A program made the translations under genes and the position numbers. The notes under the pieces are model-generated. The model saw nothing but the letters and a program-made list of their open reading frames with translations. It ran no database searches and was not told the origin of the DNA. 64,000 nucleotides of DNA from Bacteroides reticulotermitis JCM 10512 (GTDB taxonomy: Bacteria; Bacteroidota; Bacteroidia; Bacteroidales; Bacteroidaceae). Of this stretch, positions 50,107-60,781 are shown piece after piece (the first letter of the stretch is position 1; every line of letters starts with the position of its first letter). Location: assembly GCF_000517545.1 (NCBI RefSeq), contig NZ_BAIV01000004.1:124001-188000 (forward strand), in the 5' to 3' direction.

Positions 50107-51554
50107 TTATCCAAATATTTCTTTTAGTACCTCCTTATCATCAAAATGATGTTTCACTCCCTTGATCTCCTGATAATTCTCGTGGCCCTTACCGGCAACC
50201 AGAATCACATCTCCTTTTTCAGCCAGCATACAAGCTGTACGGATCGCTTCTTTGCGGTCGGCAATGCTGAGTGTCTTTTTCATATCCTCTGCATCCAATC
50301 CGGCCAACATATCTTTGATGATATCCTGCGGTTCCTCGAAACGAGGGTTGTCTGATGTGATAATGACCCGGTCGCTGGCTTTCGCAGCCTCCTTAGCCAT
50401 TAGCGGGCGTTTGCCCTTATCGCGGTTACCGCCGGCACCTACTACGGTGATTATCTTACCTTGTCCTTCGAGAACGCCGTGAATCGCGTTCAGTACATTG
50501 ATGAGTGCGTCCGGTGTATGCGCGTAGTCGACGATGGCAGTCACGCCTTCGGCCGAACGAATGGATTCGAAACGTCCGGCAACCGGATGCAGTGTGCTGA
50601 GAGCTATCAACACCTCCTCCTCTTTCTTGCCAAGCAAGACCGCAGCTCCGAATACAGCCAGCAGATTGGAAGCGTTGAACTTACCGATAAACTGAACTGC
50701 GAGTTCGTGATTGTTGAAGTCGAGTAACATTCCCTCGAAGTGTGATTCCAACAAGCGGCCTTTAAAGTCGCACAGACTTCTTAGCGAATAGGTGTAGACC
50801 TTCGAACGTGTGTTCTGAGTCATAACCAAACCGTTCTTATCGTCCAGGTTGGTCAGGCTGAAAGCATTCTTCGGCATATCGTCGAAAAACTTTTTCTTCG
50901 CTTTCAGGTAGTTCTCTACCGTTTTATGATAATCGAGGTGGTCGCGTGTCAGGTTGGTAAAGATACCTCCGGCGAAAATGAGCCACTGATTCGTTTCTGT
51001 GCGATGGAGTGTGAACTGACTTCCATAAAGACATACTTGCAGCCGGCATCCGCCATCTCGCCCAGCAACCGATTCAAAGTAATCGGGTCTGGTGTGGTAT
51101 GTTCGGTTGGAATCGGTTGGTCGTCAATGTAATTGCATACGGTTGAGATCAATCCCGTTTTATAACCGAAATAACGGAAGGTATTATATAATAAGGTAGC
51201 GATTGTTGTTTTGCCGTTTGTTCCGGTAACTCCGACCAACTCCAGTTTGGAAGTCGGGTTCCCGTAAAACGTCGTAGCCACCTTGCCTACTGCACTTTCA
51301 CTATCCTTCACCTGAATGTATGTGATTCCGGTAACTAATTCTTCCGGCAAATCCTCACAAAGAATGGCAACTGCCCCTTTCTCGATGGCTGTTGGGATAT
51401 ACGCATGCCCATCGGTTTGCGTACCGCGCATGGCCATAAACAAATGTCCGGGCGCTACCTGACGAGAGTCAATGTTGACTCCGGTTATCTCTATATCCGA
51501 ATTTCCGGTCACCTGTACCGGTTGGATTGCTTTTAGTAATTCGTTTAATAACAT
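50107..51554 (-). CDS. murE: MurE ligase (meso-DAP adding), with one-base frameshift
   Basis: N-terminal part [17 protein letters not shown] with ATP loop [14 protein letters not shown] and [20 protein letters not shown], then a frame break near 50982 where GGCTC should be GGCCTC ([22 protein letters not shown]). One added C gives 1449 bases, 482 residues. C-terminal [13 protein letters not shown] and the SDNPRFEEP motif; DNPR marks meso-diaminopimelate rather than lysine specificity. Essential in this lineage, so a sequence error is likely. Confidence 0.92.
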
Positions 51555-51582
51555 CGTTTTACTTTCTAAAATTCGTTATTCA

Positions 51583-53735
51583 TTAATTGGCCATTATCAA
51601 GGTAATCGGCTGCCCCTTCTTGACTACTGTCCCGTTGGCAATCGATTGACTTTTTACTTTTCCTACTCCCTCCAGACGAACTTTCAGTCCTTTGCTCTCC
51701 AGTAGGTAAACCGCATCTTTCGCACCCATACCTACAACGCTCGGTACAAAGTTCTGCATGATGCCTCGACTTTCCAAAATCACCGCTTGCGGTGCCGGGT
51801 GCGTGTTACCCCATACTTCTTTGCCTGAAGAGGAGATCTCGCCTTGCGACTTGATTTTCAGTTCATCCAACACATGCTTGGTCAGTCTCATTTCGCCGGC
51901 TTTCACGTCCGGAATAACAACCGTATTCGTGTCGATGGCGTTCGTCAGCGGGAGACGTAGGTCTTTCGCATACACTCTCTCTGCTATTTTGCTGAACACG
52001 CTTCCTGCCATTAACCCTCCCGATGCCGGGAGCCCCGGTTTCTGGATGGAAACAATCATGCTATATTTAGGCGCTTCAGAGGGGAAATACCCACAGAAGC
52101 TCACTAGGTAGTTCGTTCTTCCGGTTTTATATCCGGCGGCACCTTGTGAAACCTGTGCCGTACCTGTCTTGCCTGATACGTGGAACTGCTTGCTTCCGGC
52201 CGGTTTGGCAAGTCCTTCACCTACCACTTTCCGCAAGATCTCACGCATCTGTGCCAGTGTCTTGTCCGAACAGATCTTCGGATTGATCACTTCCGTTGGA
52301 AACTCTTTGATTATCTCACCGTCTTTTACTGCCGCTTTGACAAATCTCGGGCGTATCGATATCCCGTTGTTTGCAATGGCATTGTAGAATGTCAGCAGGT
52401 TGATCGGTGGGACTTGGGTCTCATAACCGATACTCATCCAGGGTAACGTTGTTTTAGCAAAGTACCGTTCTTTCGGTCCACGGATATTCGGTTTACCTTC
52501 ACCGGCTATTTGTAGCTTAAGTGCTTGGTCGATACTCAACCGTTTCAACCCGTCAACAAACTTTTGGGGATTGCCGGAATAGTACTTATCGATGATGCTC
52601 GATACTCCGACGTTGGATGAGACCTCGAGTATCTCGGTTACCGTCAGATTGCCGTATCCGCCGCGGTGCCAGTTGTGGTCTTTCATCGGCCGGCCGTGCA
52701 TCATTTTGACTCCGTTGCCTGTGTCAATGACATCGTTCGGTGTAATCTTCCCATCTTCCAGAGCTACCATGATCGAAGCGGTCTTGAATGTCGAACCCGG
52801 CTCCATCATATCGCTGATCGCGTTGTTGCGCACTTCATAATATTCTCCGTCCTTGCCCTGAGTCATGTTGACTATGGCCTTTACGTCTCCGGTAGCGACT
52901 TCCATCAGAACGACTACTCCGACTGTGGCGTTCAGTTCCTTCAATTTGTCGACCAATGCTTTTTCGCAGATATCCTGCATGCCTACATCGATACTTGTAA
53001 TCAGGTCACAACCATCGACGGGGGGGATGTCGACGATGTTGAGGTATTTATTCATCACTTTCTGGCGATGCGTTACCCCATCACGTCCTTTCAAGATGGT
53101 GTCGAAAGCCAATTCGATTCCGTTTCTGGCACCTTTGGCCGTATCGGCATATACATCGCCGAGTGTACGCGTTGCCAATGAACCAAAAGGCTTTTTACGC
53201 TGATTGTAGCTAGCTCCTTGAAACCACCTTTGTAGCGATTGAGGGAAAATACCGGTAAACGTTTGACTTCCTTGTATTGGATGTACGAAATACGTTTCGG
53301 GTAAATCAGGTAGTTACGGCTTTTCGTCTGACGACCCTTCTTGAGATGCGCCTTGAATTGCCCCACGCTTCTATCAGGGAATATCTTATTGAGTCCGATA
53401 CAAATAGAATCGAGGCTTGCTTTAAAGAGAGAGTCTCTTCGTGCCTGGTCTTTGATCCGGCGTTTATCGTCTTTTTCGCCGGACATGAAATCCATGTAAA
53501 TTCGATATTCGGGCAGCGAGCTTGCCATCAGCTTGCCATCGGAAGAGATAATGTTACCCCGGTTGGGTTTCACTGTCACGTTCTCTTTTACGAAGCGATC
53601 AGCAACCTCCTGCCAGTATTGTCGTTCGGCAAACATCGTTATGCCTGCTTTTACTACAATAAACACCCCGATCAGCGCCATCAGTAAGATGACGATGAAG
53701 TAACGGGTCATTATTTTCTTTTTGTTGACTGCCAC
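51583..53735 (-). CDS. ftsI: FtsI (PBP) with PASTA tail, with one-base frameshift
   Basis: Class B penicillin-binding protein, septal transpeptidase. Short N-terminal cytosolic stretch, one membrane helix (YFIVILLMALIGVFIVVKAG), PBP dimer domain, then a frame break near 53209 (expected ELAYNQRKKPFGSLATRTLG). One added base gives 2154 bases, 717 residues. Active site: SxxK in PGSTFKTAS, SxN in EVSSNVG, KTG in SGKTGTAQ. A single PASTA-type domain at the C terminus (FVPSVVGMGAKDAVYLLESKGLKV). Functional copy likely. Confidence 0.92.
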
Positions 53736-53762
53736 AATTCTTATCTGTTAAAACTCTCCAAC

Positions 53763-54122
53763 CTACTTAATAAGGTAAGGTGGATTGGTAGAGGTTTGCA
53801 AATCACTTTCCTTACTCGAAATATAATCCTCAATGCGCGATTGACGACTCTTCTCCATTAACTCGGAGCTACGTGTCAATGCATCATATTTAATATCTAT
53901 CAGTTCCTTTTTCAGCTGATCGATTTCGATCTGTTGCTGCTGACTGGCATACCGATTGTGGATGTAAAAGATAATAAGCACCATAATCAGTACCAGCAAT
54001 CGAACTTGGCGACGGAAAAAATCCGTAGCCAAAATATCGCCTCCCAGAATACTCTTCCACGAGGTGCGGTTTTTCTTCTTGGTGGTTTCCTCTATCTTTT
54101 TATTTACTCCTGCTTCTTCCAT
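53763..54122 (-). CDS. FtsL-like divisome protein
   Basis: 119 residues. Cytosolic basic N terminus, one membrane helix (RRQVRLLVLIMVLIIFYIHN, about residues 37-56), then a coiled-coil-like segment (QQQQIEIDQLKKELIDIKYDALTRSSELMEKS). No strong family motif; its position between rsmH and ftsI, size and topology are those of FtsL, so ftsL is the likely identity. Confidence 0.75.
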   Translation of the reverse strand: MEEAGVNKKIEETTKKKNRTSWKSILGGDILATDFFRRQVRLLVLIMVLIIFYIHNRYASQQQQIEIDQLKKELIDIKYDALTRSSELMEKSRQSRIEDYISSKESDLQTSTNPPYLIK

Positions 54123-54138
54123 ATCTCAGTCCTTCCTC

Positions 54139-55509
<1,371 letters not shown>

Positions 55510-56018
55510 TCACCTTAGTATATTAAACGGCTGTAAAATTAGGCATTTCCCCACAATTCCCCACTATAATGAACGAAAATCTTATAAATAAGTTTTCAAC
55601 CGAATGTTAAAAGTCTATTTTGCTGAAAATGAGGCTATTGGGAGCCTCCGTTACGGTGGGGGATTCATATACGGTGAGATGATGATTGCCTTGTTCGGAA
55701 ATTTCAAACTATCTAAGTCGCTTATGGGGGAAGAGAGTTTTCTGGTAAAGAAAGCTTAGCCTTGCTTTGAAGGCGTTTGACGAGGTTTGGTGGTGGAAAT
55801 TAGTTGTTGGTGAAATTGCTTTCAGCTTTCAGTTTGTTGGGTAAGTGCCTTATTATGTGCTTGTTCATCCTGAAGGTAAAGCCGGAAGTGGTTTCATTCC
55901 TTTGACTCGCTCTTTTGTCGGATTTATTTCCTGATAACACCGGTGTCTCGGCTGCTCTTGCGGATGGAATAGGGGGTGGATCGGCTGGTATGGTTCAAAG
56001 AGCCAGACTTTTATTCAG

Positions 56019-56106
56019 TAGCCCAAGGCTGATTGGTGTCCAACTCAGGTCGGCCGATCGGCCAACTTAAGTCGGCTAATCAGCCAGCCCGGGTTGCTGC
56101 CGGAGA
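56019..56106. repeat. Four-unit, 22-bp degenerate tandem array
   Basis: Units begin at 56019, 56041, 56063 and 56085, with the two middle units the most alike: CAACTCAGGTCGGCC and CAACTTAAGTCGGCT. Dyads inside: GGCCGATCGGCC (56052-56063) and GGCTAATCAGCC (56074-56085). It lies in a 750-base gene-free gap (55510-56262) whose other content is the terminator at 56152-56194; the rest shows no supportable gene. Confidence 0.6.
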
Positions 56107-56151
56107 ACTGCCTTGTCGGATGTTGCTTTTAGCTGTTTTATTATAGGGGTA

Positions 56152-56194
56152 AAATGAAAAAGTAGCAAGAAGAACGAGTCTGTCTTGCTACTTT
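56152..56194 (-). terminator. Terminator after the ECF sigma gene
   Basis: Perfect 12-bp arms AAAGTAGCAAGA / TCTTGCTACTTT (56159-56170, 56183-56194), followed on the minus strand by TTTTCATTTT. 69 bases past the stop. Confidence 0.75.
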
Positions 56195-56262
56195 AATAAT
56201 TACACAACTAAAAACTGTACGAACTATTTAGTCTGAAATCGAGTTTGTGGTTATATGAAACC

Positions 56263-56766
56263 TTATCGGAAATCTTTCAATTCCCCCTGCAACTTCTGGC
56301 GGGTAAAGAATATACGACTTTTCACTGTGCCAAGCGGAAGATTGAGCTTCTCGGCTATTTCGCGGTATTTAAATCCGGAAACGTGCATGGCAAATGGAAC
56401 TCGGTATTCTTTGGGAAGCGCATTCACTACCCGGTGCATCTCTTTTAAATCGTATGCTCTTTCGGTACTTTCGTAACTAGAATCTTGCGGCAGATTCAGG
56501 TGGTAGAGGTTTTCTGTCTGATCTACGAATGTCTGGTCACGAACTACTTTGCGGTAGTTGTTTATAAAGATATTGCGCATGATGGTATACATCCATCCCT
56601 TAAAATTTGTGTCGGGTGTATATTTCTCCTCATTATCAAGTGCTTTCAATGAGGTTTCCTGCAACAAATCGTTTGCTTCTTCGCGGTCGGTTGTCAGTTT
56701 ATAAGCAAAACGGAGCAATTCATCTTGTACTCCTACTAAGTCTTTTCTGAAGCTTAAACTTTTCAT
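56263..56766 (-). CDS. ECF-type sigma-70 factor
   Basis: 167 residues from ATG 56766 (MKSLSFRKDLVGVQDELLRF); an upstream ATG at 56817 would lie inside the -7 box. Region 2 (FAYKLTTDREEANDLLQETSLKAL, then NFKGWMYTIMRNIFINNYR) and region 4 (LPKEYRVPFAMHVSGFKYREIAEKLNLPLGTVKSRIFFTRQKL). No anti-sigma gene next to it. The regulon is not evident. Confidence 0.9.
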   Translation of the reverse strand: MKSLSFRKDLVGVQDELLRFAYKLTTDREEANDLLQETSLKALDNEEKYTPDTNFKGWMYTIMRNIFINNYRKVVRDQTFVDQTENLYHLNLPQDSSYESTERAYDLKEMHRVVNALPKEYRVPFAMHVSGFKYREIAEKLNLPLGTVKSRIFFTRQKLQGELKDFR

Positions 56767-56814
56767 AATCGTTGCTTTTAAAAAGTGGGTAATTCGTTTG
56801 TCTTTTTGACTGTG

Positions 56815-56822
56815 CAAATTTA
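56815..56822 (-). promoter_or_regulatory. Putative -7 box for the ECF sigma gene
   Basis: TAAATTTG on the minus strand, 49 bases upstream of the chosen start, consistent with the start at 56766. Confidence 0.45.
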
Positions 56823-56993
56823 TGCCTTTTTCTAAACATTGGAGGGGTGGAATCAGACTTTATTTAGGGGGTAATCTATCAACTGACTATTTTTATACCC
56901 TTTTTGACCAATTTTGGGTGTTCCTTTTTTCCTCTGAAAGACATTATTCCTGCATTTTCTACTGATTTATTGCGATTAATTAAAAAGAACCGT

Positions 56994-57001
56994 TAATTTT
57001 G
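56994..57001 (+). promoter_or_regulatory. Putative -7 box for glsA-glsB
   Basis: TAATTTTG fits TAnnTTTG; TTGC lies 20 bases upstream. 25 bases before the ATG. Confidence 0.5.
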
Positions 57002-57025
57002 TGGCATCTTTTTTATTTGAAAAGA

Positions 57026-57844
57026 ATGGCTGATGACTCTTTGTTTTTGATTGATGTTGATGGAATACTTCGAACTAAGGCTTCGAAGCACTACAAGTAT
57101 ATACCTAAGTTTGTTATCTCTTATTTGAAGAAAATCACTCACCAAGATGAACTCAATGTGTTCTTGGAAGAGTCGAAAGGTAAAGTCGGTGTAGACTTCC
57201 TCGAGGCTTGTATGGATTTTCTGGACGCTAAAGTCGATGTGAAGGGATTGGAAAACTTACCGGAGGATGGCTTGTACACTTTTGTTTCTAATCACCCGCT
57301 GGGTGGACAGGACGGAGTGGCGCTGGGCTATGTGCTTGGAAAACATTACGATGGAAAAGTGAAGTATCTGGTTAACGACTTGCTGATGAACTTACACGGA
57401 TTGGCGCCGCTTTGTATTCCCATTAATAAAACGGGGAAACAGGCTAAAGACTTCCCCCGAATGGTGGAAAAAGGCTTCCAGTCCGACGATCAGCTGATAA
57501 TGTTTCCTGCCGGACTTTGTTCAAGGCGTCAAAACGGTGTAATCAAAGATTTAGCGTGGAAGAAAACTTTCGTGGTGAAGAGTGTACAGGCACAACGAGA
57601 TGTGGTTCCCGTACACTTCGGAGGAAGAAACTCCGATTTCTTCTATAATCTGGCAAATATTTGCAAGGCGCTGGGAATTAAGTTTAATATAGCCATGCTG
57701 TATCTGGCAGATGAAATGTTTAAGAATCGCCATAAAACTTTCACCGTTACATTTGGTAAGCCAATTCCCTGGCAGACTTTTGATAAGTCGAAAACCCCTG
57801 CCCAGTGGGCAGAGTACGTGAAAGATATTGTATATAAATTGTAA
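57026..57844 (+). CDS. glsA: Acyltransferase of glycine-lipid synthesis
   Basis: 272 residues from ATG 57026 (MADDSLFLIDVDGI). PlsC-like acyltransferase: catalytic motif SNHPLGGQDGVALG, with Asp six residues after His rather than the usual five, then MFPAGLCSRR (substrate motif) and FVVKSVQAQRDVVPVHF. Matches the GlsA half of the glsB-glsA pair that makes glycine lipids in B. thetaiotaomicron, where it adds the ester-linked acyl chain. The assignment rests on the pairing with the next gene. 26 bases before glsB. Confidence 0.8.
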   Translation: MADDSLFLIDVDGILRTKASKHYKYIPKFVISYLKKITHQDELNVFLEESKGKVGVDFLEACMDFLDAKVDVKGLENLPEDGLYTFVSNHPLGGQDGVALGYVLGKHYDGKVKYLVNDLLMNLHGLAPLCIPINKTGKQAKDFPRMVEKGFQSDDQLIMFPAGLCSRRQNGVIKDLAWKKTFVVKSVQAQRDVVPVHFGGRNSDFFYNLANICKALGIKFNIAMLYLADEMFKNRHKTFTVTFGKPIPWQTFDKSKTPAQWAEYVKDIVYKL

Positions 57845-57870
57845 AAGGTAGAACAACTATAAGAAGGAAT

Positions 57871-58884
57871 ATGGAGGAAATTATTAAACCGGTAAGCAAA
57901 GAACTGTTGAAAGCCGAACTCACAGACGACAAACGCTTGCGCATGACGAATAAGAGTAATAATCAGATTTATATTCTTACTCACGAGAGTGCGCCAAATG
58001 TGATGAGGGAGATCGGACGCCTACGCGAGGTTGCTTTCCGTGCCGCAGGAGGAGGAACAGGCTTATCGATGGATATTGATGAGTACGATACAATGGAGAA
58101 TCCTTATAAGCAACTGATTGTTTGGAACCCTGAGGCGGAAGAAATCCTCGGTGGATATCGCTACTTGCTGGGAACCGATGTTCGGTTCGACGAAAAGAAG
58201 GCTCCCATTATGGCTACTTCTCATATGTTCCGTTTCTCGGAAGAGTTTATAGAGGAGTATCTTCCTCAGACAATCGAACTCGGACGTTCATTTGTTACCT
58301 TGGAGTATCAGTCTACCCGTGCCGGTAGCAAGGGGTTGTTCGCGTTGGATAATTTATGGGATGGGTTGGGAGCTTTGACGGTTGTCATGCCGAATGTGAA
58401 GTTCTTCTTTGGAAAGGTGACCATGTATCCCAGCTACCATCGTCGCGGACGCGATATGATTCTATACTTCCTGAAAAAACACTTCTTAGACAAAGATGAA
58501 TTGGTTTCTCCGATCGAACCGCTTCGGATGGAGACCGATGAAAAGGAGCTGCAGGCTTTATTCTGCAAAGATACCTTCAAAGAAGATTATAAAATACTGA
58601 ATAGCGAAATTCGCAAGTTGGGATATAACATCCCTCCGTTGGTTAATGCCTATATGAGTCTGAGCCCAACCATGCGTATGTTCGGAACAGCCATCAACTA
58701 TGAATTCGGTGATGTGGAAGAGACCGGCATCCTGATTGCGGTTGACGAGATTCTGGAAGAAAAGCGGATGCGTCACATTCAGACTTTTATCGAGAGCCAT
58801 CCTGAGGCACTAAAGCCGGGGCGTGAAACGGTAGAAGTATTCACACCCAAGGTTGTTACACCGCAGGAAGACTGTTGCCATTGA
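57871..58884 (+). CDS. glsB: N-acyltransferase of glycine-lipid synthesis
   Basis: 337 residues. Hemolysin-like/OlsB-like GNAT-type N-acyltransferase: LREVAFRAAGGGTGLSMDIDEYD, then QLIVWNPEAEEILGGYRY, ELGRSFVTLEYQ, LDNLWDGLGAL and MYPSYHRRGRDMI. In B. thetaiotaomicron the paired genes make glycine lipids, with GlsB acylating glycine. Forms an operon with glsA. Its 3' end overlaps the convergent dgt gene by 29 bases. No signal peptide; acts at the inner face of the membrane. Confidence 0.82.
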   Translation: MEEIIKPVSKELLKAELTDDKRLRMTNKSNNQIYILTHESAPNVMREIGRLREVAFRAAGGGTGLSMDIDEYDTMENPYKQLIVWNPEAEEILGGYRYLLGTDVRFDEKKAPIMATSHMFRFSEEFIEEYLPQTIELGRSFVTLEYQSTRAGSKGLFALDNLWDGLGALTVVMPNVKFFFGKVTMYPSYHRRGRDMILYFLKKHFLDKDELVSPIEPLRMETDEKELQALFCKDTFKEDYKILNSEIRKLGYNIPPLVNAYMSLSPTMRMFGTAINYEFGDVEETGILIAVDEILEEKRMRHIQTFIESHPEALKPGRETVEVFTPKVVTPQEDCCH

Positions 58885-60202
58885 TCTTGCGATAAAGATC
58901 GAGCGCAAAGACATCGGTCATTCCCGAAATATAGTCAAGTACCGCCTGTATTCTTTCGTAGAGTACAGGCGATTTTATGTTGTACTGTCCGGATACCCGG
59001 TCGATAAGCAGCTTCGAATAAGCTTTCTCCGGTGAAGTAACAGCCTCTATCATTAGGTCGAGCAGAGTGCTGATGATGCGGAAACCAGCCAGCTCGATAT
59101 CCAACACATCTCTTGAACGATAAATCTTTTTGATAGATACTTGCGAACAATGATCGTAGGCTGCTGCCGGGCGGGTCGAGATTTTCCGGATGAGAGGACC
59201 TTCAAACGTGCCGGCCAGTATCTCGCTTTCGTGATCCAGAAAGACCTGGGTGCACTCTCTGATCAACAGACCGATGACGGATGAACGCAGGTAGGCTATC
59301 TGCTCGTTCACATCGTTGACAATGCGGAAGGTCTGTTGCATATGCTGCTGCCGCTTCTCATCGAAATAGCCCATCAACAGTTCCTTGGTCTCTTCGGTGG
59401 TTAGAATCTTTAGTTTATGCGCATCTTCAATGTCCATCATCTGGTAGCAGATGTCGTCAGCGGCTTCGACGAGGTAGACGAGTGGGTAGCGTGCGTATTT
59501 CAAAGGAGAGCCGTTAAGCCGGACCATTCCCAACTCGTCGGCGATCTTCCGAAAACTTTCCTCTTCGCTTACGAAGAAACCGAACTTCGACTTGTTTCCC
59601 GCAAGACTCGATGAATAGGGATATTTTACGATAGAAGCGAGCGTGGGGTAGGTCATAGCAAAGCCGCCTTTCCGACGTCCTTCAAACTGGTGTGTCAGCA
59701 AGCGGAAAGCATTGGCGTTTCCTTCGAAATGTATCAAATCATCCCATTCCATCGAGGAAAGTTGCTCTCCGTTGGGTTGGGGATCACGCAGTTTTAGTCC
59801 TTTGCCTTCAGAGAAAAAAGTAGATATGGCACGTTCGCCGGAATGGCCAAAGGGCGGATTGCCCAAGTCGTGTGCCAGACAGGCGGCAGATACGATGGAG
59901 CCAATCTCCGGAAGAAAAGAATCCTGAAGTTCCGGCTGCCGAGCGATGATGGCTTTGGCCACATCGTTGCCGAGCGAACGGCCGACACAGGAAACTTCCA
60001 GGCTGTGAGTCAGCCGGTTGTGCACAAAGACACTGCCGGGCAGCGGGAATACCTGCGTCTTATTTTGCAAACGGCGGAAAGGGGCTGAAAAGATTAGTCG
60101 GTCGTAATCTCGTTGAAATTCGGATCGGTTTTCTTGACGTTCGGCGTGGAATTCTTCCATCCCGAACCGTTTGGCAGATATTAATTGTTCCCAGTTCATC
60201 AT
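58856..60202 (-). CDS. dgt: dGTP triphosphohydrolase
   Basis: 448 residues. HD-domain enzyme splitting dGTP to deoxyguanosine and triphosphate. [12 protein letters not shown] near residue 45, then [16 protein letters not shown] (first His), [15 protein letters not shown] (HD pair), [15 protein letters not shown] (last metal Asp). Length as in Bacteroidetes Dgt. Start at 60202 or the next codon. TAATTTTG at 60257-60264 (minus strand) is a candidate -7 box; dut diverges from it. Confidence 0.92.
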   Translation of the reverse strand: MMNWEQLISAKRFGMEEFHAERQENRSEFQRDYDRLIFSAPFRRLQNKTQVFPLPGSVFVHNRLTHSLEVSCVGRSLGNDVAKAIIARQPELQDSFLPEIGSIVSAACLAHDLGNPPFGHSGERAISTFFSEGKGLKLRDPQPNGEQLSSMEWDDLIHFEGNANAFRLLTHQFEGRRKGGFAMTYPTLASIVKYPYSSSLAGNKSKFGFFVSEEESFRKIADELGMVRLNGSPLKYARYPLVYLVEAADDICYQMMDIEDAHKLKILTTEETKELLMGYFDEKRQQHMQQTFRIVNDVNEQIAYLRSSVIGLLIRECTQVFLDHESEILAGTFEGPLIRKISTRPAAAYDHCSQVSIKKIYRSRDVLDIELAGFRIISTLLDLMIEAVTSPEKAYSKLLIDRVSGQYNIKSPVLYERIQAVLDYISGMTDVFALDLYRKINGNSLPAV

Positions 60203-60256
60203 CTTCTTGGTTTTGGTCTATCGGCATATTTACATGTCGGTACATTATTTAACGGC

Positions 60257-60264
60257 AAAATTAG
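60257..60264 (-). promoter_or_regulatory. Putative -7 box for dgt
   Basis: TAATTTTG on the minus strand, 55 bases before the start. On the plus strand TATTTTCG (60288-60295) is a one-mismatch -7 candidate for dut. Confidence 0.45.
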
Positions 60265-60319
60265 CTCTTTTTCAGTACAAATTGTGTATTTTCGCCCGTT
60301 AAATGGTAAACATAGCATT

Positions 60320-60754
60320 ATGAACGTTCAAGTTATCAATAAATCGAAGCATCCGCTTCCGGCTTATGCCACTGAAATGTCTGCCGGGATGGATATCCGC
60401 GCAAATCTTTCCGAACCGATCAACCTTCTTCCTTTGCAACGCTGCCTGGTACCGACCGGACTTTATATCGCATTGCCGCAAGGCGTAGAGGCACAAATCC
60501 GCCCCCGTAGCGGTTTGGCAATTAAGAAAGGAATCACGGTGCTCAACTCTCCGGGGACGATCGATGCAGACTATCGGGGTGAAATATGCATCATCCTGGT
60601 CAATCTTTCGGCGGAGGCTTTTTTGATTGAGGACGGAGAACGGATTGCGCAGATGGTGATTGCCAGGCATGAACAACCGCAATGGCAGGCAGTAGAGGTC
60701 TTGGATGAGACCGAACGGGGTGCCGGCGGCTTTGGTCACACCGGACGTGAGTAA
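60320..60754 (+). CDS. dut: Deoxyuridine triphosphatase
   Basis: 144 residues from ATG 60320 ([17 protein letters not shown]). Hydrolyses dUTP to dUMP, keeping uracil out of DNA. All five trimeric-dUTPase motifs: [41 protein letters not shown] and the C-terminal [12 protein letters not shown]. Head of a same-strand run with the TPR, DUF4292 and EnvC-like genes. Adjacent to dgt, so two dNTP-pool enzymes are divergent neighbours. Confidence 0.95.
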   Translation: MNVQVINKSKHPLPAYATEMSAGMDIRANLSEPINLLPLQRCLVPTGLYIALPQGVEAQIRPRSGLAIKKGITVLNSPGTIDADYRGEICIILVNLSAEAFLIEDGERIAQMVIARHEQPQWQAVEVLDETERGAGGFGHTGRE

Positions 60755-60781
60755 TGAAAATAGGATAGTATTATTGAACTG

